A stretch of DNA of 64,000 nucleotides from Narthecium ossifragum (taxonomy: Eukaryota; Streptophyta; Magnoliopsida; Dioscoreales; Nartheciaceae), in the NCBI GenBank assembly GCA_963920575.1, contig OY986967.1, positions 256,001 through 320,000 of the forward strand, written 5' to 3'. The translations under genes were made by a program, and so were the position numbers. The notes beneath the pieces were generated by a model that saw nothing but the letters and a program-made list of their open reading frames with translations, was not told the origin of the DNA and did not search any database. Positions within the stretch are counted from its first letter, which is position 1, and each line of letters starts with the position of its first letter. Positions 26,023 to 38,100 of the stretch are shown piece after piece.

Positions 26023-26041
26023 AAACCCTAACCCTAACCCT
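26023..26041. promoter_or_regulatory. Telo-box repeat in the leader of the 24294-26006 gene
   Basis: Plus-strand AAACCCTAACCCTAACCCT lies 17-35 bases before the ATG. AAACCCTAA is the telo-box of plant promoters, often found near leaders of ribosomal and cell-cycle genes. It sits in the presumed 5' UTR. Whether it is functional is inference. Confidence 0.5.
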
Positions 26042-26044
26042 ATC

Positions 26045-28733
26045 TAACCCGAATCACAAACAAACAACAACACCGCTTCAAATCCACCGCGAGAAACACC
26101 ACGCGAAACCGATCAAAGCTAGGGACAAACAAAAACCAATCCCCCCCTTCACCGAAGCCGAACACCACCCTACTTAGTGCTCCAAACTCTCTCCTTTGGC
26201 CCCTTCTCTAAGATCCCCCCCCCCCCTCTCTCTCTCTCTGGTTCGAAGCTATCTATTTCTATGCCCGGTGGAACTGCGAGAGGACGAGCGGTCTCTAACG
26301 GGAGGAAATAAGAAGACAAGAGACGATTCCCCGCTGCTCTGGATCTCTCCAGAAGGATCCCAGCTCGAGTTTTTCCAGAAAGGAATAATAATCTCGAGTT
26401 TCTATTAACTTTTCCGCGTAATTTGTGAGATTATGGAATTACCCCCAAATTATGCTGTCCCGCCGCGGAACTATTTTGTCTTTTAGGTAATTTCCGTGTA
26501 ACTGAGGCCCGATACCGCGAAGGCTCGTTTGGATCTTTTGAATGGGGCCTGTTTGTCTGCCTCTAATCTAAAATTGTATTGAAAAGAGACTGATGTGTTT
26601 TTATTGGGCCGGTCCTGTCGACGGGTTCTGGAGATTGGAGAAGGGATCTGGCGCGCATCTTGGCGGTTTGGATGAGATCCACGGATTTTGATGTCCATGT
26701 GTTTGCTTGTATGTTTGACGCGTGTTAACTTGTATGGACAGAGCCTGCTTTGTTAGTATAATTTTATCTGCGACTCGAGAATGGCATGGATCCCGGGTGA
26801 GCCTGACAGAGGCAGTCTTTTGTCTTTGAGTTTGGATGGATCCTAAATAGACAATCTCGAAAACTTTAATGAAAAATTAATCAAATCTCTATCAAATGAT
26901 GTTGAAACACGATGAAACTTGAAGTATAGTAAATTTAAACACAACTTAGTATACTAGCAGTGAGAAATCCATAAAAACAGTCCAATCCAAACTATGATAG
27001 CCTGAACTTAAGTTTAGGAGTATAAACTCAACCTCTATCAACTCTACAAATCCAATTTAGAGCGACATAAATTGATATTTTCCCAAACTTTAGCCTCCTC
27101 TAAACCGTTGGAATTGCCTCCTTGAGATTCAGAGAACTGTCCCTCTAATTAGCCTCCTCTTGCTCTGCCTCCAAAAGTAACCCCGATGAGAGAAAGGTTT
27201 GATCTAAAGCCCTCCATATTTATAGTGGATGGTGCCAAATGGCACCCATTCAAGGCTCTAGAGGGTTATAGTGTCAAGTGACACTCATCTAAGGTTTCAA
27301 GGGTTTATAGGGATAACTAATGTCATAATGATAATATTAAAGGCTCAAATTAAGGTCTAATAACCACATGCATCATTCATAAGGTTGTGTGTCCACTAAC
27401 GCGTGTGAAACCCAACTCCACAAGAAAAAATTACTAAAGCACCCATGGAGTTGTAACGATCGACACGATCATTCAATAAGACCAACCGAGCCAAAACCAA
27501 CCAAATCAAGCACTCGACATGACGCGGTCGGATCATGTTAGAGGTGCGGGTCCTTGCAGCCTCTCAGTTTAAAGAAACCATATTAGATACATTCCGAGGG
27601 GGGGATGTCGCCGCGGATAGATTGGCAAGGTTAGGAGGAGGATGGCCCAACAGCAAGAGCGCATGAGGCAAGTTTTTTGATGAGAGGTTATGCTTTGTAG
27701 TTTGTTACCGTCTCCTTTTGTGTTGTTTTAGTTTCTCACCAGTTTTTTGGGCTTAGCTTGTAAAACAAAAAAAAAACTTTATGTCCGATTATCCAAATCT
27801 TTTTTTTTTCTTCAGTTTCTCCCTCGTTCTCTTTCTCTCATTCTTCTTTTGATTCAATGGTTAGAGTTCTTCCATAAAATCAAAACATATGTCATATGTT
27901 CAAATCTCGTGTTATCTCCGCTATCAACATCGACAATGAGGTTCTCAATTACCGCTTGCTCGTGGTGGGCTGGAGGATCGGAGGGGCTGCGGGTTGTTCT
28001 TCAAATGCGGACGTTGAGGATCATTGGGATCATACTCTTGCACAGTTGTGATTCGCCTGTAGATGCTTGCATTTCATAGTTCGTCGATTGACAATGAGGT
28101 CTTGTTTCAGTGACGAGGTCCTAAATAATCATTGGATATCAAAAGTTGTACTTGTTCATCGATCAATGGGCTTTCTCCTCATCTATCGTCGTCGAAGAGA
28201 GACACTAACTTGAATGTTCAGTCGTCATATAGCAAAATCCTAACTTTAGCGATAAAACATGGTGATAATTAGGGTATATAAACCGAGCATAGCACATGAA
28301 TAACATAGATATATAGATTTAGACATGTGACAATTAATAGTCTGGAGGGCATTTAAGACATTTCACATGATTGGTTTAGGGTGCTCGAGTCACCTTTACA
28401 AACAAAAGATAACAAAAGGACAAATATGTTATTTGCTTATGTTTTCAAGATAACAATCTAATTTTTGTGAATTTAGGAATTTAGGAATTTAAGAGTAATT
28501 ATGTAAATTCAAAGATTTTCATTAATATATATATATGTAACTAGTGGGCCTCTCATGCCATCTGGTATGGATAATCACCACCCCCACTAATGATCATATC
28601 TCTCCTAATCATCCGGTAACCACTACCTTCCATGTGGCTTCATCTTGATCATCTGATATATTCGAACCCAAAGTGGATTGGGCATCCATATCTGTTTGAT
28701 ATGAGGCACTATATTTTATATAATAGATTAATC
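26045..28733. other. Intergenic DNA, no gene recognised
   Basis: 26160-26240 is pyrimidine-rich (C9 run then CT repeats) and probably forms the promoter or leader of the minus-strand gene at 24294-26006. The remainder is AT-rich. Parts of 26820-27600 read like decayed retrotransposon LTR, but I could not define borders. No RNA gene or protein motif was seen. Confidence 0.4.
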
Positions 28734-28927
28734 GGGTCTGTTTGGTGTGGGGGCCCTCCTTAACCCCCCATTATCCCCACACATCAAAAGTAATCATTAC
28801 TACTTTATCCCCATTCTATCTACCACAAATCACTTTACTTTTTCCTATCTCTATTCTTTAACCTCACTTCGTCTAACCCCATTATCTCTTAACTCAACTT
28901 TTTTCTAACCCCATACCAAACACCCCC
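28734..28927. mobile_element. Tourist/Harbinger-like MITE
   Basis: The ends GGGTCTGTTTGGTGTGGGG and CCCCATACCAAACACCCCC are imperfect inverted repeats, and TTA follows the right end. The interior is rich in AACCCC. The left target triplet is not clean (TTA lies three bases further out), so the exact start is uncertain. Confidence 0.5.
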
Positions 28928-28937
28928 TTAGAACACC

Positions 28938-29120
28938 TTCGTTTGGTCTAGGGTAAGAGCGGGGTTAAGAGGATTAACCCTACTTTTACCTTCACTTTTT
29001 ACCCAAACATCATAACATGGATTAAGGGGTTATCATTATTCCACCTATCTCATTCCTCTCTATTTTTTTCTTACCCATACTTCCGTGAGCCCCCTTATCG
29101 ACACTGAAACCAAACGGGTC
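28938..29120. mobile_element. Second MITE-like sequence, adjacent
   Basis: CGTTTGGTCTAGGG near the left end and ACCAAACGGGTCC near the right end form an inverted pair of the same general type as the preceding MITE. No target duplication was established. Confidence 0.35.
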
Positions 29121-29654
29121 CACAAATTGGGAAAAAAAAACGGAAAAAGATGGTTTCAACTGAATCGGACCGTTGGTTGGACGGATCCGGGGGGCAACCG
29201 ATGCACCCCGCATCGGTCGGCCGACCGATGCACACACGAACCGTTGGATCGTGTGTGCATCGAGATTTTTTTAACGGTTCGTGTGTGCATCGAGATTCCC
29301 CTCACCCTTGACGTCAGTGCCCCCGACGCCCCCCGATGTCCTCCTCCCCCTCCCCCTCTCCCTCTCCCTCTCCGGCCACCTCACGCCCACCTCTACGCCC
29401 ACCTCCACCTCCTCCCTCTACCTCTCCCTCACCGTCCTCCTCCATTTCCACCTCCACCTCTCCCTCTCCCTCTCCGGCCACCTCTCCGGCCGCCTCTCTC
29501 TCACCGTCCTCCTCCACCTCCACCTCTCCCTCTCGAGCTCATAGCCGGAACCCATCCCCGCGTCATCATCGTCCACGAGCTCCTCGCCGGAACCCATCTC
29601 GCCCCATCATCGTCCACGGATCCGACCAAAACCTCGCCAACCGCCGAAACCCCG

Positions 29655-32488
29655 TGTGAGGACCCGTACCTCCAACCCGGTCTGACCGCGTCGGTCGAGG
29701 GGCTGGTATGTTGGGTTTGGGCTTGGTTGGCCTTGCTTCGCGATCTCCTTTGATCGTTGCGGCTCCGGGGGTAATTTGGTAAATTACTCTTGGCGGAGTT
29801 GGTTTGATACACGCGTTGCGCACACACGACCTTTTTATGATGTATGTGCTTGATTAGAACATTAGGAGTACCATAGATCGGAGGATCTGGGTAAGATCGT
29901 AAAGATCTGGACTTGGGCAGCTGAGATTAGCTTAGGCTGATTGGATGGCCAGATCTAATTTAAGTGATCATATAAGATCCACTTAACCCTTTAGATGCCG
30001 TGTTCTCGTGTTAGAGAACTAATCCGCCGAGATCCCTTCCGTGAGAAAGAGCGGCGGCCCGATCTCGAGAGGGAGAGAGGCGATGCCGACGGAGAGCTAG
30101 GCGGACTCCGACGGCGACCGGTTGGAGAGGAGAAGATCCCGTGTGGCGGCGGCGCGTGCATCCACTTCCGAGAGTCGAGGCTCTCTACTGGCAACCGCGA
30201 CTGGAAGCAGAGAGGTCAACGGCGGCGGTGCTCGCGGTCGAAGAAGAAGAACCGCGGATCTAGAGGTAGGGTTCTAGCCTAAACTGGGTTTAGACTCTAC
30301 TCGCATAGATTAGGCCATAGGATTGCATCGGGACTGGATGTTTGTGTGCGTGAGATGTTGGGATTTCTTCCCAGTTTCCATGCTCTGTTTTTCCGGCAAT
30401 GCCTTTGATGCTGTGATTTGCTGGATTCCGGTTTGATGCTTGCTCTATTTTCCGGCATCTTTGTTTCCCCGTGTTTCCGTCGATGTTGCCTTTGATTTCC
30501 GGCGACCCTTTCCTTTCCTTCTCAGTGATGCTATGCCCAACTGTGTCATGCCCTGTCCTCCCCATTGACACCCCTTATTGCTGCCGTTATAGTTTACTAG
30601 TGGTTTTTCTTGATGAGGTCTCTCCCCTGACTCTGGTTCGATGGACTGCGAGGTTGTTAGCTTAGGATTTATGCATCAGCTCTGCGTCTGTAGCTCCAGT
30701 GGTATTCTTCCCCCACGTTTGCATATGCTCTGTTTTGTTCCCGGCTGCAGTGGGTTGTGTGGTTCTGTTGATGCAGGTCTGGTTGAGGTTTGTCCAGGAA
30801 TGGCTTGTTGGATTCGATGCGAAGCTCTGCCCTGTTTTCTGTGGATGTCATTCACCTCATTCGTTGTTTCCTGCTGTTTTCCTCAAACCCTCATTCACAA
30901 CCACTTCTTTGACTAGCTGCTCTTTATCCGTGTAGAATCTCGTGATGCTTCCTTCACCAAAGTTGTAGACCTTCGAGTCTACGTTCAGATGGCTCTCATT
31001 TCACATTTCTCTTAATTTTGTACGATTTATGGTGAACTATCTATCAATCCGCGACTAAGTTGTTTTTTTACGAATTTTTGAGTTCCTCGTCGATTCGTGT
31101 TGGATTTCTAGTATTTCTAGTTATGTATGCTACCGTTCTAAGCATGCTATGTTAGAGTAAATGTTTGTATGCTTTATTCATGATAGGTTTACTGTCCAAT
31201 GCCCATAATATATGTATAACCCATGATATGTTCGATGAAATGCCAAAAAAGGAGTTGTTGAGCTACTGCTAGGTTTAATTCATTTCCCCTGTTACTCATG
31301 CTGCTATACTTCATCCCCATGTCTTGCTATGCTGTACTGCCCTTAGGATACGCTGGGTTTCCCCCCAGCCAATATTATGCCTCTACCATGCTCGTTTGGC
31401 TTCAAATGCTCCATCTAAGTGGATGCTCTAGTTCGATTAGGTTTCTGTTGATTGAATATCCTAGTAGCTGAAGTTTTCTTTATGGGTCAGTCATGTTGGT
31501 TTTCATTGATTAATCGTTAACTTTAAGTATGATCAAGTCCCGGAGTTGGATAGCTCTATGTTGGCTTACTGCATGGTGATCAGTTCTTGCGGCTTCATAT
31601 AAATGGTCTCAATTATGCATCTTAATATCATGAAAGCCTAGGGCCGGCAGTGAGCCCGTTTTTATTTATTTTGTGGAAATGCTTATATTGTGCGTGCCCA
31701 GTGGTGCTCTGTTAGTTGATTAGCTAAGGATGGTTGTCGATGTCCCTGACATGTTTATCCCCGCGAGAGATGGTATGACTGGACAAGGTGGTATCTGGAC
31801 AGGAGCCCGCAGTCTTTGATTCCTCTCGTTTGTTCTTGGGTGAGGGTGGGACCTGGACAGGAGCTCTTGGGAATCGACGGGGTTATGGGACCCCTTGGCA
31901 TACCTTAGGCTTAGGCGGAGAACGGCACAGTTGCAGTTTCCCTTCCTTTCTGTGCGACGTAGAGTAGAACCCTACTGGGCATTGTTGCTCACCCTACCTG
32001 GGCTGCATCGGCGATGCAGGTCGATGCAGTTCCTTCTTTCAGGTGTTCCTTTAGAAGATGGCGCGGTATTTCGAGGCGATCGAGGACTGGGAGCATCGAG
32101 GAGTTCATCTACAGATAATTTACAGTTTTGATCAATGATGTACAAATTGATGTATAAATTGAGGTATAACATGATGTATTCGAGGACATGATTGTATGAT
32201 CTATTAATTCAATTGTATTGGAGAAATGTTGTAACCTTCTTTAGTGTAGATATTTGATGAATGTAATAATGAGTTACTTACTGTTGTTTCTTTGTACAAG
32301 TTGAAATTGTCACATTATGAAATGTACAGGTTTCTTGTGTTATAATTATAGAAGAGATTCTGTCAAAATTTTCACGAACTGGAGACCGAATTATTCATTT
32401 ATATGCTTGGTGCACCAATTGATGACCTAAATAGGTTTAGGTGGCTCACGCCTCGATCTGGATGGGTTTTCTGGGTCGGGGTGTGACA
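29655..32488 (+). mobile_element. Putative LTR of a Ty3-gypsy-type retrotransposon inside the MULE
   Basis: The right border is well supported: it ends GGGGTGTGACA, immediately followed by GTT and a primer-binding site. The left border (TGTGAGGACC) is chosen because it starts TG at the point where the MULE arm ends; it is inference. The length of 2.8 kb would be long but possible. A second LTR is not present in this window. Confidence 0.5.
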
Positions 32489-32491
32489 GTT

Positions 32492-32503
32492 TGGTATCAG
32501 AGC
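32492..32503 (+). other. Retrotransposon primer-binding site (tRNA-iMet type)
   Basis: TGGTATCAGAGC is the common plant retrotransposon primer-binding site, complementary to the 3' end of initiator tRNA-Met. It lies three bases past the LTR end. Confidence 0.75.
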
Positions 32504-33840
32504 AGGCTGTAGATCCCAGGGATAGGATTAGGCTTGCGGATGAGATTTTGAGTGTGGAATGGGATAGTTCTAGGTCTAGAACATTCTTGCATGACTGTTT
32601 GCGAATGCGTGTGATGTGCATTAGTTAGGTTGATTGCTGTTGTGTTTTGGTTTTCGGCTGTGTCGTGATGCCTCAAGGGGAGGTGTGCACGCACACCGGC
32701 GCTGTCCGTTCCCTCGCCTGACAGTGTATCTCCCCCCGTGCTGGAGATGAGCGAGTAGGGAATAGGACGTGTGTCGTCTTTATACTCTTGGAATCCCGAG
32801 AGGTGGACCCGTTGTGGCCTAGAGGCGATGTTGGAGATCCTTCGACAGTAGAGGACTGATTGAAGGAGGTGTCCCGGATCCCGAATGTCTCAGACATCCT
32901 GGAGTATCGCTTGTTTGGGAAGTCGTTGTTTCCTTATCTTCCCAGGAAGCGATGCGTAGTGGTGCTTGTCGGGGCCACTAGGGACACTGTTGGTTGTATT
33001 GAGAACAATTCGCGTACTGTTCTCTGGCACCTACCCTTGGAGGGTGGTGTAGTTGGGAGTACCTTCCTCTGTTCGTGGTACTCGCACCGCGTGACAGCAC
33101 GCGGGTTAGTTGGATCACCGGGCTCGGTATGCTGGAGTGACAGCGGGGGACGCCCTGGACTGTACTCTGGATACTGAGACAGATGACTTGAGGGTTGACA
33201 CTGGACTGTTGGTCGGTGGTCGTGGTGAGTTTCGGGGTTGTCCCGGGTTTAGTGAGACGGCAGGGTGGCCGTTGGCAGAGTACAGTGGTTTCGGCAGCAG
33301 CGTCATGCCAGTTCTTTGAGAGGTAGCCTGGATCGCCAGACTGAGAGGGAACCCGCAGGGTGCTCGAGTGCTAGCCGCCGAGAGCCTTTTTCCGTCGACG
33401 GTGCTGGTTGCGAGGGGCGCGAGACGCTTACCGCAGAGCAGTCGGGCGTGACGCACGGCGTGGGGCAGAGCAGTGGGTTGACACCTCAGCTGGGGCAGGT
33501 ACCTATGGCAGATGCAGGAATTCAGATTCCAGATAGAGCCTTGCCGGAGACGAGGTAGCGACCGGTCTTACCGGAGTTTCACGCACTTCTGGGCAGAGAG
33601 CAGCTTCAGCAGCATCCTGTTTCAGAGCCGCCTTCCTCCAGCTTTCAGCTTCAGCCTTCAGCTTACGAAGTGTATTGCGGCTCGTGGTTTATTTGTAGTG
33701 CTGGGTGTTTCCCCCTTGCGACTCGTCCCCGTGCAATCGTGTTGGCTTGGGACTGGAGTCGGGAGTGGCTTTTGGAGTAGCCACCGATTTGAGACAAGAG
33801 CTTGGGTTGGTTGCTCTTGTCGGGGCGTTTGCTAGAGGTT
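32504..33840 (+). mobile_element. Remnant of retrotransposon internal region without recognisable gag or pol
   Basis: Sequence follows the primer-binding site and has an ATGCC at about 32668 where gag might begin, but the frame is closed by stops. No zinc knuckle, protease, reverse transcriptase or integrase motif was found. It runs into the right MULE arm without a second LTR. The right border is approximate. Confidence 0.4.
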
Positions 33841-34430
33841 GGAGACCTCTAGGTGTCCGTCACCCACGTGTGGGACACGTTGGGGTTTGACGGCTTCCTC
33901 AGTTTGCGCTGGTTGGTCGCGCACCGAGTTATGCTTCTTTGGCCGTGGGAAGGTGTCGTGGGTACTCCTCTCCTCCATCTGCGTACGTTCGCCGCCCCAT
34001 CGCTCCTCGTTGGGAAAGGGTGGGCGGAGGTGATGGAGATGAGGAAGGGTTGGAGGAGGGGGAGGCTGGATGGAGACGTGGCCGGAGAGGGAGAGGTGGA
34101 GGTGGAGGAGGAGAGGGTGGGCGGAGGTGGTGGAGGTTGGATGGGGTGGAGAGGACGGTGAGGGAGAGGGAGAGGTGGAGGTGGAGGTGGAGGTGGAGGA
34201 GGAGGACGGTGAGGGAGAGGGAGAGCGAGGAGGTGGAGGTCGCCGGAGAGGTGGCCGGAGAGGGGAGGTGGACGTCGGGGCGTCGGGCGCTGCTGATGTC
34301 ACGGAGGGGGGAATCCTGATGCACAATGGTTCGTGTGTGCATCGGTCGGGCTGCATCGGTTGCCCCCCCCGGATCCTGGTTGGACTGCATCATAGCTGCC
34401 CGAACGGAAAACCACGTGGACAACATTACG

Positions 34431-34499
34431 GTTCGATCCAGCTTTACTTATCAAAGACGACTACCGTTCGATCCAGCTTTACTTATCAAAGACGACTAA
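34431..34499. repeat. Tandem duplication, 35-bp unit, two copies
   Basis: The unit beginning GTTCGATCCAGC at 34431 repeats at 34466 with only end differences. The second copy runs into the target site of the following hAT element. Confidence 0.9.
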
Positions 34500-34502
34500 G
34501 CC

Positions 34503-35051
34503 TAGTGATGGCAATGGGGCGGATCGGGGCGGATATTGGAAATACCATACCCGTCCCCGCACTCCTCCGCCCATACCATAACCGCCCATTCCCCGCGCAG
34601 ATAATGGGGATCGCGGACCATAACCATCCCCGCGGGTACGCGGATATTACCCGCAATTCGCAGTTACCCGCAATCTGCGGTTATCCGCAAAACCTAAAAA
34701 AATCATTCAATTAACATTAAGCCTCTAAAATCTAAATCTAAATCCACCAAACTATCATCAACATTCGGTCTCTAAAATCTAGTTCCACAAACACTCATAA
34801 ACAATTAGTCTTTATTAGAATATTATTACAAAAATAGACTCTTTAAAATCTACCAAACCAACATTTAGTAGCGGGGCGGGGCGGATAGCGGGGCGGATAT
34901 TACCCAATACCATAACCCGCCCCGTACCCGCGCGGATTTTAAATTTGTAAACCATACCCGTATCCACGGGTAAAAAATCTATACCATACCCGTCCCCATC
35001 GGTGCGGATCGGGTCGATTATCTAGCGGGGCGGTCAATTTTGCCATCCCTA
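34503..35051. mobile_element. Non-autonomous hAT element in the NUP160 promoter region
   Basis: The left end TAGTGATGGCAAT and right end TTTTGCCATCCCTA are imperfect inverted repeats. An exact 8-bp duplication ACTAAGCC flanks it (34495-34502 and 35052-35059). The ends are rich in GGGGCGGAT and CCGCCC. It ends 108 bp before the NUP160 start codon. No coding capacity. Confidence 0.85.
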
Positions 35052-35064
35052 ACTAAGCCCACCG

Positions 35065-35072
35065 CGTATTTA
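35065..35072 (+). promoter_or_regulatory. Possible TATA box of NUP160
   Basis: GTATTTAAAT lies about 90 bp before the ATG and a few bases past the hAT target duplication, followed by a pyrimidine-rich leader. The position suits a TATA box. This is inference. Confidence 0.35.
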
Positions 35073-35159
35073 AATCGCCGTTTCTTTCTCTCTCCTCACG
35101 CTCCACTCTCGGTCCAAATCCCCTCCCTAAACCCTTCTCTTCATCCGCTGCCGCCGGCC

Positions 35160-38100
35160 ATGGCGGCCACTGCCCGATGCCTCGCCGGCGTGGAGGTCCC
35201 CATCGTCGGGGGAGACAAGCTCCAGTGGATCGAGGTCACTTTACCTTCCTCTTCGGTCCCCTCTCCTTCTCACCCTCCTCCCGATCTCCAGCCCTTCGCC
35301 CCCGAGCTCACTCGCGACGCCGGTGCCTGCCACGTTGTCCCCGGCGACCCCCCCGCCTACCTCATTTGGTAAACCCGACTCATCTTCTTCCTCTATTTTA
35401 CTATGCATTCTAGGCGTCTTCCATTACTGCGCTTCTGGCCACGTTGTCCCCAGAGACCCTCCCGCCTACCCCATCTGGTAACCGCAAGCCCTCAGTTGAA
35501 TGATTTAGCTATATTGATGGTCCGGGTCAGAATCGAAATCCTGAGGTAGGGTAAGAGGGCTAGGAAGGAATAGGGCCTCAATAAGGAGAGTGTTCTGTTT
35601 TTAGGTCTCGTTCCCCCATTCCCTCTATCCTTTTATGCATTTGTTAATGTTTTAGATTGTCTCGTACTTTCTTTGCATCAAGATGTTTCAAGATGGTCAT
35701 CTTTCTGGTTTCATATCTGCACATTCGTCACTGTTTTCGATTGCTCCGTTTCGCTGTTTCAAGATGTTTCAAGATATATGACGGACTGGTCTTCATGATC
35801 CAGCCACTGGTCATCTTTATGGTCTCAGGATATCTTGATGCATTCATTAATCTACATTATTCTGTTTGCTTGTTTCAAGATATCTTTATGCACCTTTCTG
35901 TCTTCCATCGCCACTAGTTACTTCTCAGATGAAAGGGACCACGCTTGATACGACTTGCCATTTCTTGAAAGATTAGACCGTGTTTTATTCACTATGGCTT
36001 CGCAGGAGAATTCACAAGGATCTTCCGAACGTCCTTGAAGTGGTCGAGCTCTTCGCTTGCGAAGAATTCCCAAAGAAGGGGCTGCATCTTGTGTTTCCAG
36101 ACTCACTGTGCCCATTTGCCTTCATATGTAAAAACGAGGTTCATTCAGTTCCGCCTATGTTGATTTTGTTAGGACTTAGCATCCTCAGATGTTATGGGAA
36201 TCATGTGTGTGCAGATTCAGAGCATGACCGGAATCCCGTACTTGGTATACGTGTTAACAGTTGGTGGGGCTGCTTATCTTTTGAATTTAAGAAGCCCTTC
36301 ATCTTATTTATCTGGTTCTATCTTACCGCAAAATGAGCTTGTGGAAGTTTATGTGCAATCTCATGCACAAAATGGAAAGATAACAGCTGTAACAGCGACT
36401 TCAGGGTTACTAATAACTGGGAGGCAGGATGGCTCAGTCATTTGTTATCATCTTGGGTCATGTGATCCGAGTGCCCCAGGTACTCTTTCTTTTTGGGATA
36501 AAATACAATGTTGATTAGGGAACTTGCACGTTTTGGTTCATGCATGGATATACATATCATTCATGCATCCACAATGTAGGCTTTGTGAAGGAGCTCCGGG
36601 ATGATGTGGGAATTGGCCGCTTGTGGAATATTGTATCGAGGTATAATCTGCTTTACTTTTCTCTCAATCAGCTTTACTTTTTGTGCATGTTGTGTTCATG
36701 ACTCACTTTTATTTGGGAATGCCTTCTTCTCATTCCTATTTGAGGGTTCTTATGCTGATATGGACCATTTCTATGCAGAGGAAAGGCTGTTGGTGTTGTA
36801 AAGGACATGGTAATATCTGAAGTCAATGGAAGAAAAATGTTGCTTGTAGTTCATTTGGATGGTATCCTGCGTGCATGGGATCTTGTAAGTCACACGAGGG
36901 TTCTTAATTATAACATCACTCCACATAAACTGACAGGCAAGTTATTTTGCTCCGTTATGCTGTAAAAATTGCAATAATACAATCATTCAGTTATATAATA
37001 AGAGGACTTACTACTTCTCTTTTGTATCTCTTATTGCCACAGGATTCTTTAAACATTCTGCAGTCAAAAATTGCAATTACAACTATTTAGTTATAGCTTA
37101 AGTGGACTTATCACTTCTCTTTTTATCTCTTATAACCATAGCTACTTGCATAAGCCTTGAAGCGAGAATACGTATATCTCACACTCTTATTTTTAAGTCA
37201 CCTGGCTTACTGTTAAATTTAAAGTTGCAACATATAAATTGCTAAGGAAAAGTATAAGAGGCTTAGTATTGAAGGCCCACGAGTATTTTGTGGTTATAAA
37301 TATTTAGGTAGTATTCCAATATTTGTTGATTTTCTGTAGGTTTGTAAGCATATATGCATGCTTCAAAGTTTTACTGTTTTAGCATCCATTTGTTGTTATC
37401 TTAGAGCAAAGCTTTTGCATCAATTTGTTGTTTGCTTCGAGTGGAACTTCTTTTAATTATAATTTTAGCTTTGTTATTTTCACCGTTGCTTCTGCTGATA
37501 TATTTTTTAGTTGAGTACTAAATTGTTTCCTACCCTTTCAATCTGTCATCCCTTTATTTCATTTCAGGTTCTACACCCTTGAGATTGTGGGCAGCTGCAG
37601 ATAACAATGACTCAGATCAGATATGTGTGGCAGTTTTACATGGAGGAGGTGCTGTGGTATGATGATTTGGCAATTGCCATGTCTAAAAGTCCTCTCTGAG
37701 TTGGAAACGCGTGTCATTTTATCCGCTTACCTTTTATTTTGTATATACTTTTTAATAATTGTCTCTAGATCTATTCCTGGTTTCCTTTATTCTAACTACT
37801 CAGATGAGCCTAGAAACCTTTCGATGGCTTTATTCTTAATAACTGATGATGGTTCTAGTTGGTGAAATTTTGCTGGCCCCAGACCCAAACTGAAATAGAG
37901 TAGATGAAACTCAGGCTCCACAGATGAGGGTTTTCGATGAATCTGATAGTAAATCCAATGAAGTCATTTTTTATAATTAGAACTGCATCTATGTATTTGA
38001 CGATAATAATTCTAATACGGTATGTTCAACAGTAAATTGCAGAGCAACCGCCTAGGTAATTCGGTAAGTTCTAGGGAGGCCACCTAGCCTACTAATCTGT

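Larger units (their letters stand above)
29183..34376. mobile_element. Large Mutator-like (MULE) element, 5.2 kb, non-autonomous
   Basis: The ends are GGATCCGGGGGGCAACCGAT on the left and its inverse on the right, differing by G-run length (6 against 8). An exact 9-bp repeat TGGTTGGAC flanks it (29174-29182 and 34377-34385); 9-bp target duplications are the Mutator hallmark. The inverted-repeat similarity goes inward past CCGATGCACACACGAACC into CT-rich (29330-29535) and GA-rich (34020-34270) arms, so the terminal repeats are several hundred bases long. No transposase was seen. The centre holds an LTR and primer-binding site, presumably nested or captured. Open frames in the arms are low-complexity artefacts. 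Confidence 0.75.

Noticed and set aside
29085..29827. Long overlapping open frames rich in Pro, Ser and Leu on plus, and Gly, Glu and Arg on minus
   Set aside because: They arise from the CT-rich arm of the Mutator-like element; the composition is open in several frames at once, so they are not genes.
33832..34714. Open frames of up to 214 codons on both strands
   Set aside because: They lie in the GA-rich right arm of the same element and run through its end and the flanking duplication.
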